58,656 bases of DNA from an uncultured Alistipes sp. (GTDB taxonomy: Bacteria; Bacteroidota; Bacteroidia; Bacteroidales; Rikenellaceae). The notes beneath the pieces are model-generated. The model searched no databases. It was not told the origin of the DNA and worked only from the letters and a program-made list of their open reading frames with translations. Where the stretch lies: contig URTU01000004.1 of the NCBI GenBank assembly GCA_900550925.1, positions 1 through 58,656 of the forward strand. The letters are read 5' to 3'. The position numbers were made by a program, and so were the translations under genes. Below, in pieces: positions 45,573 to 53,787 of this stretch; the stretch's first letter is position 1, and the number at the start of each line of letters is the position of its first letter.

Positions 45573-46553
45573 TTATTTTTTGCGGTTGACCAGGCTCTCG
45601 GCAAACTCGCGCATCAGTTCCGTCCGCTCCTTGTCCACCTCCAGCGAGTCGAGAGCCGCCAATGCACGGTCGAAATGCAACGAAATACGCCGTTCGGTCA
45701 GCGTACGCACGTCGCTCTTGTCGAAGAGCTGGCGCGCCCGTTCGATCTTCTGCTGCGGGATCAGGGCCGTGCTCAGATGCAGCGACTGCAACTCGTGACG
45801 GTCCTCCTCGTTGAGGTGCTCGAGCGCCGAAATCATCAGGAAGGTCTTCTTGCCTTCGAGAATGTCGCCGCCGATGGCTTTGCCCAACTGCTCCTCCGTA
45901 CCGTAACTGTCCAGCAGATCGTCCTGCAGCTGGAAGGCCAACCCAAGTTCGTTGGCAAAACGGTAGAGCTTGCGGCACGAATCATCGTCCGCTCCGCCGA
46001 TCAGCGCCCCGATGTGTGCGGCTCCAGCCATCAGAACGGCCGTCTTCAACTCGATCATGCGGATATACTCCTCGATGGTCACGTTGTCACGATCCTCGAA
46101 ATCCATATCGTATTGCTGCCCCTCGAAAACCTGCATCGCCGTATAGTTGAAGATCTCGAAAATTTTCGGCAGCAACTTTGCAGGGGTTTTCTCAAGCAGG
46201 TGATAAGCGTATACCAACATGGCATCGCCCGAGAGTATGGCGATATCCTGATTCCACTTTCGGAATACCGACGGTTTGCCCCGACGGATCGGAGCGTTGT
46301 CCATGATGTCGTCATGCAGAAGGGTGAAGTTGTGGAAAAACTCCAGAGCCGCCGCACATGGCATAGCCTTGTTGGTCTCGTCCGAGAAGATCCCGCACGA
46401 CAAAAGTGTCAGCATCGGTCGGATACGCTTGCCGCCCTGCTCCATCGAGTAGCTGATCGGTGCGTAAAGCTGGGATGGTTCTCCGCTCAACTCGGCCTGG
46501 GACAGATAGTTCTCTATCTCCTGCAGAAGTGTGGAAAGTGTCGATTGTTTCAT
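45573..46553 (-). CDS. polyprenyl diphosphate synthase (second copy, probably short-chain)
   Basis: Trans-prenyl synthase (326 aa). First aspartate motif LLHDDIMDNAPIRRG and second QLQDDLLDSYG, with GGKRIRPML. The residues just before the first motif (ALEFFHNFTLLHDD) contain bulky Phe residues, suggesting a shorter chain, such as farnesyl or geranylgeranyl diphosphate; inference only. ATG at 46553 is preferred over an in-frame codon at 46595. Its -7 box (TATCTTTG, minus strand, 46588-46581) leaves a leader of about 20 bases, divergent from the ROK kinase. Confidence 0.9.
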   Translation of the reverse strand: MKQSTLSTLLQEIENYLSQAELSGEPSQLYAPISYSMEQGGKRIRPMLTLLSCGIFSDETNKAMPCAAALEFFHNFTLLHDDIMDNAPIRRGKPSVFRKWNQDIAILSGDAMLVYAYHLLEKTPAKLLPKIFEIFNYTAMQVFEGQQYDMDFEDRDNVTIEEYIRMIELKTAVLMAGAAHIGALIGGADDDSCRKLYRFANELGLAFQLQDDLLDSYGTEEQLGKAIGGDILEGKKTFLMISALEHLNEEDRHELQSLHLSTALIPQQKIERARQLFDKSDVRTLTERRISLHFDRALAALDSLEVDKERTELMREFAESLVNRKK

Positions 46554-46580
46554 TTGGATACTCCTTATGTTATCAATGAA

Positions 46581-46640
46581 CAAAGATAATGTCAAAATTC
46601 TTAAAAATTATTGGCAAAACTCAATTTTTACGTATCTTTG
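46581..46640. promoter_or_regulatory. divergent promoter pair between prenyl synthase and ROK kinase
   Basis: Minus strand: TATCTTTG at 46588-46581. Plus strand: TATCTTTG at 46633-46640, with TTGG at 46611-46614 as a weak -33 element 18 bases away. Both are exact TAnnTTTG matches. Confidence 0.65.
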
Positions 46641-46671
46641 GGAATTAAAAATTTTATAAAACTCTTTTGTC

Positions 46672-47685
46672 ATGAAAAGACTCGCAATGGGTATCGATAT
46701 CGGCGGTACGAATACCGCTTTCGGCCTGGTGGATGAGGTCGGTGATATTTACGGCGAATCGGTAATATCAACCGAAAAATACAAGTACTTCTCCGACTAC
46801 GAAGATTACATCAAAAGCCTCTGCGAGGCAATGCATGCCCTGATCGACAGCATCAGCTTCGAGTGCGAACTTATCGGAATAGGAATCGGCGCTCCGAATG
46901 CAAATTTCCATACCGGTGATATCGTGACGCCCGCCAACCTCTGGCATTTCGCTCCAAACGACGACAGAACTGACGATGCGTTGCGGGTTTTCCATATAGC
47001 AAAGGATATCGAAGCAAATTTCCCCGGCGTGCATGTCGTTATTACGAACGATGCAAATGCCGCCGCTATCGGCGAAATGGTGTTCGGTAATGCAAAAGGT
47101 ATAAAGGATTTCGTGATGGTGACGCTCGGAACCGGCCTCGGAAGCGGGTTCGTATCAAACGGCGAACTCATATACGGCCATGACGGCTTTGCCGGCGAAC
47201 TCGGACATATTTGCGTCGACCGAAACGGCCGTGAATGCGGTTGCGGCCGGCGGGGGTGCCTCGAAACATACGTCTCCGCTACCGGTATCAAACGTACAGT
47301 ATATGCCCTGCTTGCAAAAAATACGGCCCCGAGCGAACTGCGCGACATCGCTTACAAGGATTTCGATGCCGTGATGGTGTCGACCGCTGCAAAGCACGGT
47401 GACCCGATCGCTCTCGAAGCGTTCAGGTTTACCGGCGAAATGCTCGGCCATGCCCTGGCCGATGTCGTTGCGCTGACATCCCCGAAGGTGATCGTCCTGT
47501 TCGGTGGACTGGCAAAGGCCGGTGACCTCATATTCAACCCAACAAAATGGTATATGGAAGAGTCGATGCTCTCGATATTCCGCAACAAGGTTGAAATAAT
47601 CCCGTCGGGAATCCCGAAGGACAAGAATGCGGCAATCCTCGGCGCGGCTGCCCTGATTTGGCAGAATACACAGAATAAGAGCTGA
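46672..47685 (+). CDS. ROK-family sugar kinase (glucokinase-like)
   Basis: Cytoplasmic sugar kinase (337 aa) of the ROK group. ATP motif GIDIGGTNTAFGLVD at the N-terminus; the zinc motif GELGHICVDRNG-CGCGRRGCLE with three cysteines; TLGTGLGSGFV in the phosphate loop. No helix-turn-helix is present, so it is a kinase, not a regulator. Glucose is the likely substrate by family precedent (Bacteroidota glucokinases); N-acetyl sugars are possible. No sugar operon is adjacent, which fits a housekeeping glycolytic role. Confidence 0.92.
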   Translation: MKRLAMGIDIGGTNTAFGLVDEVGDIYGESVISTEKYKYFSDYEDYIKSLCEAMHALIDSISFECELIGIGIGAPNANFHTGDIVTPANLWHFAPNDDRTDDALRVFHIAKDIEANFPGVHVVITNDANAAAIGEMVFGNAKGIKDFVMVTLGTGLGSGFVSNGELIYGHDGFAGELGHICVDRNGRECGCGRRGCLETYVSATGIKRTVYALLAKNTAPSELRDIAYKDFDAVMVSTAAKHGDPIALEAFRFTGEMLGHALADVVALTSPKVIVLFGGLAKAGDLIFNPTKWYMEESMLSIFRNKVEIIPSGIPKDKNAAILGAAALIWQNTQNKS

Positions 47686-47721
47686 AAAACACCGTAATAC
47701 GACGATCGCAGTCGATCTGTA

Positions 47722-48144
47722 ATGGCTGGCAGAAGAATGAAACAGTATACGGAACGGGTTTTGCGGGCAATCTTTCTGATTGCGTTGTTCGCCACGATAT
47801 ATGTGGCGGGCGGGGAGCGGTATAATACTCCCGGTGGCCAAGAGAATACCCGCGAGACCCTGTTGCTCTGCCAGAACGACCAGCATGAGGCGATCGATAT
47901 GATGATCGAGGCGAATGAACGGTTTACGATCCCGCCCTCGACATGGTCGATGTCCGGCCAGCTCGCCCGAAACAATGGCGGCGTGAGGACGGTCGGCTCG
48001 TACGGCGATTCGCCCGAACAGGAGGCGTGCGACCACTCTTTCAACATCAGAATAAAATCTGCAAACAGTGCATGCATGCACCATCTCTCCCCCTCGAAAG
48101 TGAAAACAATGCACCTCTATTCGTTGGGGAGAATAGTTATTTAA
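47722..48144 (+). CDS. uncharacterised small exported or membrane-anchored protein
   Basis: A 140-aa open frame I do not recognise. It starts with a positively charged segment and one hydrophobic helix (about 14-32, ending VAGG), then a hydrophilic region without known motifs. The C-terminus is distinctive: CMHHLSPSKVKTMHLYSLGR. The ATG at 47737 is an alternative start giving a cleaner leader. Composition is like that of neighbouring genes. The stop codon falls inside the left arm of the inverted repeat at 48137. No promoter was identified. It may be a real gene or a chance open frame. Confidence 0.5.
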   Translation: MAGRRMKQYTERVLRAIFLIALFATIYVAGGERYNTPGGQENTRETLLLCQNDQHEAIDMMIEANERFTIPPSTWSMSGQLARNNGGVRTVGSYGDSPEQEACDHSFNIRIKSANSACMHHLSPSKVKTMHLYSLGRIVI

Positions 48145-48271
48145 CGCGTATAGGACGTGCTCGGACGGCCACGGAAGGCAACATCCCGTGGCCGTACCGG
48201 CATGCGTTTCCCGATTCAGGGGCATGGTCCCCGAAACAAACTCATTTACCCAAAAACAACGCGTTAAATAA
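48137..48271 (+). other. structured element closed by a 12-bp inverted repeat, possible leader RNA
   Basis: TTATTTAACGCG (48137-48148) pairs perfectly with 48260-48271. Inside are a long hairpin (48156-48160 with 48200-48204, 48162-48164 with 48197-48199, and ten perfect pairs 48165-48174 with 48186-48195) and a second stem-loop (48206-48210 with 48233-48237 plus GGGG/CCCC). The closing stem ends 10 bases before the ATG at 48282, so its formation could affect translation of the next gene. A three-way-junction leader RNA or a small mobile repeat are both possible; no flanking target duplication is seen. Confidence 0.55.
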
Positions 48272-48281
48272 TCAAGAAACA

Positions 48282-48812
48282 ATGCAAAACAATATTGACG
48301 AGATGATATATTCCATCTCGAGCGACACCATCGTTGGACGTCGATATAACCCTCTGCTCGGAATTATAATTACCGCGATCGGTGCGGCAATGTTCTTCGT
48401 AAACTCTTTCATCGAACCCTTCGCCTCGAACCTCGAAATGCACCAGTGGATGATGATGGGAGCGATATGCGTCCTGGTCGTCGGAGCAACTATGGTGGCA
48501 TACTGGCTGTTCGGCGACTCGACTCACCCCTACTACAAACCTTCGTCAGAAAAGATGCAGCGGACCGAACTCTCGTTCGACAAGGTCGATCTCAACCGTA
48601 TCGTGGCGCTGGTCGAGGCCGGAGACTTCAAGTCTCTCGAAGCGATCCCCAGAAGCAACAGCTCGAGCGTGCTGGTGATAATATATGCGACGGACAGCGA
48701 CAGCGTGGCCGTGGCTCAGGTGCAGGAGTACATCCCGCATGAGTACCATCCGGTGACGGACATCCTGATATTCAAACAGGGAGAGTTTAAATCGTCACAA
48801 CTGATGAAATAG
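48282..48812 (+). CDS. uncharacterised two-helix membrane protein
   Basis: A 176-aa protein with two transmembrane helices near residues 23-45 and 57-79, followed by a soluble C-terminal domain of about 90 residues, probably cytoplasmic, with no motif I recognise (segment FDKVDLNRIVALVEAG, then a beta-rich VIIYATDSDSVAVAQVQ). The ATG at 48282 is right after the structured element and gives the natural hydrophobic start; the frame stays open upstream only because of the GC-rich element. Function unknown. Confidence 0.8.
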   Translation: MQNNIDEMIYSISSDTIVGRRYNPLLGIIITAIGAAMFFVNSFIEPFASNLEMHQWMMMGAICVLVVGATMVAYWLFGDSTHPYYKPSSEKMQRTELSFDKVDLNRIVALVEAGDFKSLEAIPRSNSSSVLVIIYATDSDSVAVAQVQEYIPHEYHPVTDILIFKQGEFKSSQLMK

Positions 48813-49051
48813 TGCAATTCTGATTCGATATTTAGCCTGGCCGGCATCTGGTGCCGGTAAGCGTGCGGCGGAGTCAACCGATTTCCGTCGCATGCTGTTT
48901 TTTTGCGGAGACGGGTGCGGTGTGGCGGAACGGATGTGGCGCAACGGGTGTGGCGGAATGGTATGTCCGCCAGGCCAATCCTGTAGATCGTATTGTTGTC
49001 GGGAGGGGCGGTGCGGGGCCTGACCGATGCTGTACGAAAACAACTTACACT

Positions 49052-50245
49052 TCAGTCGCGTCTGCCGACGGACCTCGGCCCCTCCGCAAGAAGCGTATCG
49101 AGCATGTCGATCCACTCGGAAACCATACGGTCGGGCGAATATTCACGGGCCTTTTCGATGCAGCGGCAGGAGATGCGCTCACGTAGCGAACTGTCGCTCA
49201 TGAGTCGTTGCAGCGATTCGGTATAGCTGTCGAGGTCGAACGGACGGATGAGTACTCCATTTTCCCAGTTCGGCGCCAGGATATCCGAAATCCCCTCGAC
49301 ACAGTCGAAGGCAATCGGTACGGTGCCGGTCTGTTGAGCCTCGGCAAGCACAAGCGGCCACCCTTCGTAATCCGACGTGAGACAACAGATCGAGGCCGTA
49401 GCGTAGTAACGCCAGGGTTCGGTCGTGAATGGGTGAAACTCGACGCGTTGAAGACCTGTGCGTACGGCCATCTCCTGAAGACGCTCTTTGTCGTTGCCCT
49501 GACCGACAATCCGAAGCCGCCAGTCGGGAAACCTCGACTCGGTGCGCCGCCAGATCTCAAGCAGCCGGTCGAGGCGTTTGTCTTCGTACGACAGGCGGCC
49601 GATGTACAACACCTCGTGCCGTTTGTCGGGAACGTACTCCGCCGGAAGTGGCGGCAGGGCGTTGCGGATGACCCGCAACCGATTCGGACGCCCGAGACCG
49701 TATGTCTGTTCGAAACGACGCCGGTAACCTTCGCACAGGACCCCGAATGCATCACAACTGTTGTAGGCCCGAAGGTACTGGGTCTTGATGCGGCGTTCGG
49801 TCCGGTGGAGAACACTCTCAAGCAGCCACAGACGAAGACGTTCGTATGGGTTGTGTGCGACGCGCCGCTGGATGGATGAAAATTTGTAGCGGAGTTCCCA
49901 GAAGGGGGTGCTGTGTTGGAAATAGACGATGCGGGCCGGTGTATGGAGGCTTATGCGGTTGATGCCGCGCAAAAGCGAACTCAAAACGGCTATCACATCG
50001 AAGTGGTGGCGCGAATCGAATTCGAGGACCTTGTCGGCAAAATCGTGTTGGTCTGAAAAGCTGCCGCAGGTCTCGAAACGGATTGACGTCAGCTCCTCGG
50101 ACGAAAGTCGGCTCTTGTCGACCTCCGTACAGAAGATCCACACTTCGAAACCGCGTCGGTGAAGCATCGTCGCTACAAGCGACGATACACGTTCGGCGCC
50201 TCCGAACGGAAAGGGACAGTTGTGTATGAAGGCTATTTTGGGCAT
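49052..50245 (-). CDS. GT4-family glycosyltransferase
   Basis: A 397-aa GT-B retaining glycosyltransferase. The acceptor-side Rossmann start is FIHNCPFPFGGAERV, the linker holds VLYIGRLSYEDKRLDRLLE, and the donor-binding EGWPLVLAEAQQTG gives the E-x7-E-type motif. No membrane segment. It probably adds a hexose to a surface polysaccharide or glycolipid; the donor is unknown. It is not in a polysaccharide cluster: flanking spacers are 239 and 192 bases with no features I recognise. Confidence 0.9.
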   Translation of the reverse strand: MPKIAFIHNCPFPFGGAERVSSLVATMLHRRGFEVWIFCTEVDKSRLSSEELTSIRFETCGSFSDQHDFADKVLEFDSRHHFDVIAVLSSLLRGINRISLHTPARIVYFQHSTPFWELRYKFSSIQRRVAHNPYERLRLWLLESVLHRTERRIKTQYLRAYNSCDAFGVLCEGYRRRFEQTYGLGRPNRLRVIRNALPPLPAEYVPDKRHEVLYIGRLSYEDKRLDRLLEIWRRTESRFPDWRLRIVGQGNDKERLQEMAVRTGLQRVEFHPFTTEPWRYYATASICCLTSDYEGWPLVLAEAQQTGTVPIAFDCVEGISDILAPNWENGVLIRPFDLDSYTESLQRLMSDSSLRERISCRCIEKAREYSPDRMVSEWIDMLDTLLAEGPRSVGRRD

Positions 50246-50437
50246 GGGTTAAGGTTGGGTTTAAGGTGATATCGGTTGGGAGCTCTTTTCAGTGCAATCT
50301 ATTCGCTTGTTGCGGGCGTTGGGGCGTGGCGCATATCGGTTTTCGGTCAGGTGTGCGGACTGGTCGCTGTCGGCGCTGTGCTGCGGTTCGAACAGCGTCC
50401 CGGCCTTGCCACGGAACCCCGTCCGTGACTGGTCGCT

Positions 50438-51292
50438 CTATCGGATCCTTGGCGGTTCGGCCATGTAAAGGGCGCTGTCTTCGATAGGAGCGGGTTCGTA
50501 GAATCCCTCGCGGAGCAGCCGGAACCCGAAATCCCGGGCTGTCAGCGAATCCCGACCCACCTCTCGCGGCAGATAGTAGGTGACCGTCAGGGAGTCGATC
50601 GTGAAGTTCGGATTGCGGAACCCGTCGCCCGTCAGCAGTAGATCGATAACCAGCGAGCGGTCGGACGTGTCGGCCGTGAACGTATGGCTGTATTTGTCGC
50701 GTATCGGACGCCGGTAACGTACCGAATAGTAACCCGAACGCTTGTCGTTGCGGTCGAGAAGATAGCCCGCCGTACGGTAATTGGTGTTCTTGTCCGTCGA
50801 GTCGATGTAATAGTAATAATCGACCTGGTAATCACCTTCGTGCGCAATAGGGATCTCAAGCCGGGTGTGTAACGTGTCCCGGACTGCACGGACCCGGATG
50901 ACCGAATCGAAATGTATGACCCGGGCAAAGGTCCGCCGGGCAATGTTGTCAATCGTGTCCAGATCCGCAACTGCTGCATTGAGGCGGTCCGACTCACTCT
51001 CAAGCATCTTGATCGACTGCTCGACAACATCCGACAGCCGGGCGCTCTTGCGCTTGGAGAAGTTGTTGATCGTCCGGTGGAGATCCTCGACCGTATAGCC
51101 GTATTTCGCAAAAATGGGCTCGTAAACCTGAAGACTGTCTACGCGGATCCCCTCACGCTGGATGTAGGCATTGGTCAGGTAGACGTCGTGGAAGATCATT
51201 GCCAGTTCGGAATCCGGAATGACCTTGGGCTTGTCGCACCCCGTGAGGGCGGCCGAAAATAGCGTAACCAGAAGCAAGAATATCCTTTTCAT
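50438..51292 (-). CDS. DUF4296 lipoprotein
   Basis: A 284-aa predicted lipoprotein. Leader with lipobox LTGC (Cys at about residue 19), then the DUF4296 domain (about 25-110: VIPDSELAMIFHDVYLTNAYIQ and the YGYTVEDLHRTINNFSKR pattern). The rest is beta-rich. The domain is limited to Bacteroidota and its function is unknown. Its start overlaps the stop of the ABC permease by 4 bases, so they are translationally coupled, and it is the last gene of the long minus-strand run. Confidence 0.88.
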   Translation of the reverse strand: MKRIFLLLVTLFSAALTGCDKPKVIPDSELAMIFHDVYLTNAYIQREGIRVDSLQVYEPIFAKYGYTVEDLHRTINNFSKRKSARLSDVVEQSIKMLESESDRLNAAVADLDTIDNIARRTFARVIHFDSVIRVRAVRDTLHTRLEIPIAHEGDYQVDYYYYIDSTDKNTNYRTAGYLLDRNDKRSGYYSVRYRRPIRDKYSHTFTADTSDRSLVIDLLLTGDGFRNPNFTIDSLTVTYYLPREVGRDSLTARDFGFRLLREGFYEPAPIEDSALYMAEPPRIR

Positions 51293-52515
51293 GCCATTGT
51301 ATCTTGTGCCGTCTCGCCGCGGCGGATCATGCTGTAGACCGTAAGACGTGAGATCACAAACGTAATCGCCGCAAGCGAAACTATTATTGTCAATATGTCT
51401 CCAAATCGCATCTCGACCGGATAGGCCTTGACGATGAAGGTCTCGGCCGGAATCTCAACCACGCCGTAACGCTGCTGCAGCCAGCAGATCCCGATGCCCA
51501 GAACCAGGCCGACAAGTGCTCCGGCACCGCCGATGAGCATGCCCTCGCCGGTGAAGATCCTGCGGATGAAACCCGTGGGGGCTCCCATCGCCCGAAGGGT
51601 CGAGATGTCGTTGCGCTTCTCGATGATGAGCATCGCAAGAGAGCCGACCATCGAAAACGACGCGATGATGAGAACCAGAAGCGAAATGAAAAAAATGCTC
51701 CATTTCTCATATTTCATGATGCGGTACATGGTCTGCTGCTGCTCCTCCCGCGTCCGAATATCCATCCTTTCGCCCGTAACGGCCGAAAGTTCCCGCGATA
51801 CCCGCTCGGGTGAGGCGCCCGGCGAGAGCCGTATGAGCAGCGAAGTGGCCCGATCGGGATAGTTGAACAGCGTACGCGTGAAATCGAGCGAGGTCAGTAT
51901 GTACCGGCTGTCGGTCTGGCTGTCGAGAGTGTAGATGCCGACCGGCCAGACGCGTCGCGTAGTGTAGGCATTCAGGGGAAGCAGGGTCGAAATGTGACCG
52001 CGGCGCGGTGCGTAAAGCCTGATCGGAATATCCAGAACCGGCCGCACTCCAAGATTGTAGGCTATGCCCTGTCCGACTACGGCCTGCTCGATCTGTCCCA
52101 ACTGCAGGTCGTAGCTCCCTGTGGTGATGCACTCCTCGATCGGCAGGACATCCTGATAGTGGTCGTCGACACCGCGTACCGTTACCACGGCCTGCCGTCC
52201 GTTGTACTCCGCCAGTGCACTCTCCTCGAGTATGGCCGACACTGCCGAAACTCCCTCGATCCGCCTCAATGCCGCCGTGTCGAGGTCCGAAACCTCAAAC
52301 GTCTTGCCCTCGTGCGGCAAAATCTGAAAATCAGCGTCGAAGGCCGTGTACATCCGGTCGACAAGCCCCGAAAAACCGTTGAAAACAGACATCAGGATGA
52401 TCATCGCCGCAACGGGTATGCCCACGGCTATGACGCTCACACCCGAAATGATGTTGATCACCGAGTGGGACTTGGCCGAAAAGAGATACCGGCGGGAAAA
52501 GTGCAGCCACAACAT
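51289..52515 (-). CDS. ABC transporter permease, LolC/LolE-MacB type
   Basis: Inner-membrane protein (408 aa): N-terminal helix (about 19-45) after the typical RYLFSAKSHSVINIIS start, a periplasmic MacB-PCD domain (46-265), then three helices near 275-300, 322-347 and 370-393. The order fits lipoprotein-releasing permeases (LolC/E) that pass outer-membrane lipoproteins to LolA. The ATPase LolD is not adjacent. Neighbours encode several lipoproteins, which fits but does not prove this role. Confidence 0.88.
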   Translation of the reverse strand: MLWLHFSRRYLFSAKSHSVINIISGVSVIAVGIPVAAMIILMSVFNGFSGLVDRMYTAFDADFQILPHEGKTFEVSDLDTAALRRIEGVSAVSAILEESALAEYNGRQAVVTVRGVDDHYQDVLPIEECITTGSYDLQLGQIEQAVVGQGIAYNLGVRPVLDIPIRLYAPRRGHISTLLPLNAYTTRRVWPVGIYTLDSQTDSRYILTSLDFTRTLFNYPDRATSLLIRLSPGASPERVSRELSAVTGERMDIRTREEQQQTMYRIMKYEKWSIFFISLLVLIIASFSMVGSLAMLIIEKRNDISTLRAMGAPTGFIRRIFTGEGMLIGGAGALVGLVLGIGICWLQQRYGVVEIPAETFIVKAYPVEMRFGDILTIIVSLAAITFVISRLTVYSMIRRGETAQDTMA

Positions 52516-52542
52516 GTCGCGGAGTGTTTGGAAACGTCCCGG

Positions 52543-52884
52543 TTAATCCTCCTTGAGAAGGTTGTCGATGTTGGCTATGTATTCGAGCGAGTCGTCGAGG
52601 AAGAACTGCAGCTCCGGAACATTCTTAACCTGATTGCGGATGCGCGCCCCAAGTGTCTTGCGGATGAACCAGTTGTTGTCCTCAAGTGCTGCCATGACGC
52701 GGCGGCTCTCCTCGAACGGGAAAATGCTGAAGTAGATCTTGGCATAATTCAGGTCGGGTGAGACGCGAACCGCCGTGACCGATGCCACAACCCCGTGTAC
52801 GATCGGTGCCGCCTCCTTCAGAAGTATCTCGGCAATGTCTTTCTGTATCTGCCTGGCCATCTTGGCCTGTCGTGTACTTTCCAT
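52543..52884 (-). CDS. rbfA: 30S ribosome-binding factor A
   Basis: Small KH-fold protein (113 aa) that assists late 16S rRNA processing and cold adaptation. Family segments RQAKMARQIQKDIAEIL, VSPDLNYAKIYFSIF and the C-terminal ELQFFLDDSLEY are present. ATG at 52884 is chosen because it gives the canonical start; the longer frame (to 52965) runs into the upstream gene. It lies 27 bases upstream of the permease gene, which it probably shares a transcript with. Confidence 0.94.
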   Translation of the reverse strand: MESTRQAKMARQIQKDIAEILLKEAAPIVHGVVASVTAVRVSPDLNYAKIYFSIFPFEESRRVMAALEDNNWFIRKTLGARIRNQVKNVPELQFFLDDSLEYIANIDNLLKED

Positions 52885-52903
52885 AGTAATGTATATGTGT
52901 CGT

Positions 52904-53767
52904 TTATTTCGATTGTTGCGTGTTGATCGGGGCCAGTGTGCTGCCCGTACTGCCCTGCTGCCCATCCTGGGACTCGGCCTTCCGGAACTCCCGCTCGATG
53001 GCCTTCAGCCGCCGCTGCTCCCTGAACTGTCGCAGCGGTTCGAAACTCTTGAATTCCTTCTCCTTGCCCAGACGGATGCCGACGCCGAACGTTATGTAGA
53101 TATTGTCCAGCGGAGACCGAAGAGGGGTGCTCGCAAAGGGATTCTGTCCGGAGTCGTCCGAAGCATTGTCCATGTATTTGTTGCGGTTGCGGAGAATGTC
53201 CGAATACCCGAAGTAGTAACGCGCCGAAACATTGAACTCCAGACGCCCTGCAAGGTAGGCGATGCCGCCGCCGCCCGCAAGCCCGTAACCCCAGCGGTTG
53301 TCGCGGACCGTCTTGAACGGATAGTTGCCGCCCGTGCCGCTCAGGTCGTTCGTGTAGGTCGACGACATGTTGTAGGAGAAGGTCACCGCAAGGTCTATGA
53401 AGGCTCGCAAACGCATGTCGGCAATGTAAAAGTGCGGCTGCCAGACGATCGGCATGATCAGCGAGTTGATGTGGCGAGTGTAGCGCTTCCCCTCCTCCAG
53501 CGAGTTGGGCTCGAATGAAAAACCGCGCTGGATGAACTCCAGATCGGCTCCGATAGCCCCGACATATCGTTGGGCCGTGTAGTAACGCCACGTGATGCCG
53601 CCCGTATAGCCGCCCCAGATCGAGTGGGTCTCCTGTTTGGGGTAAAAACGCGCCGTAGATGATCCGTAGCCCCCCTTAACGCCGATGACGTGCTGCCCGT
53701 AGACCGGCGCTACGGCGAAAACGGTTATTATGAGTGAAAACAGATAGATGATCTTATGTCGGTTCAT
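52904..53767 (-). CDS. PorT-like outer-membrane beta-barrel protein
   Basis: A 287-aa exported protein: signal peptide (1-24, ends VYGQ), then a small beta-barrel of about eight strands (GVKGGYGSSTARF, GGYTGGITWRYY and so on, ending ITFGVGIRLG) and a charged C-terminal helical tail of about 45 residues (LRQFREQRRLKAIER). Similar to the outer membrane beta-barrel/PorT family; true PorT takes part in type IX secretion, but this assignment is not secure. The start at 53767 begins the signal peptide. Twenty bases follow the Ig-like gene. Confidence 0.82.
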   Translation of the reverse strand: MNRHKIIYLFSLIITVFAVAPVYGQHVIGVKGGYGSSTARFYPKQETHSIWGGYTGGITWRYYTAQRYVGAIGADLEFIQRGFSFEPNSLEEGKRYTRHINSLIMPIVWQPHFYIADMRLRAFIDLAVTFSYNMSSTYTNDLSGTGGNYPFKTVRDNRWGYGLAGGGGIAYLAGRLEFNVSARYYFGYSDILRNRNKYMDNASDDSGQNPFASTPLRSPLDNIYITFGVGIRLGKEKEFKSFEPLRQFREQRRLKAIEREFRKAESQDGQQGSTGSTLAPINTQQSK

Positions 53768-53787
53768 CGATAAGTCGGATTTAATGG

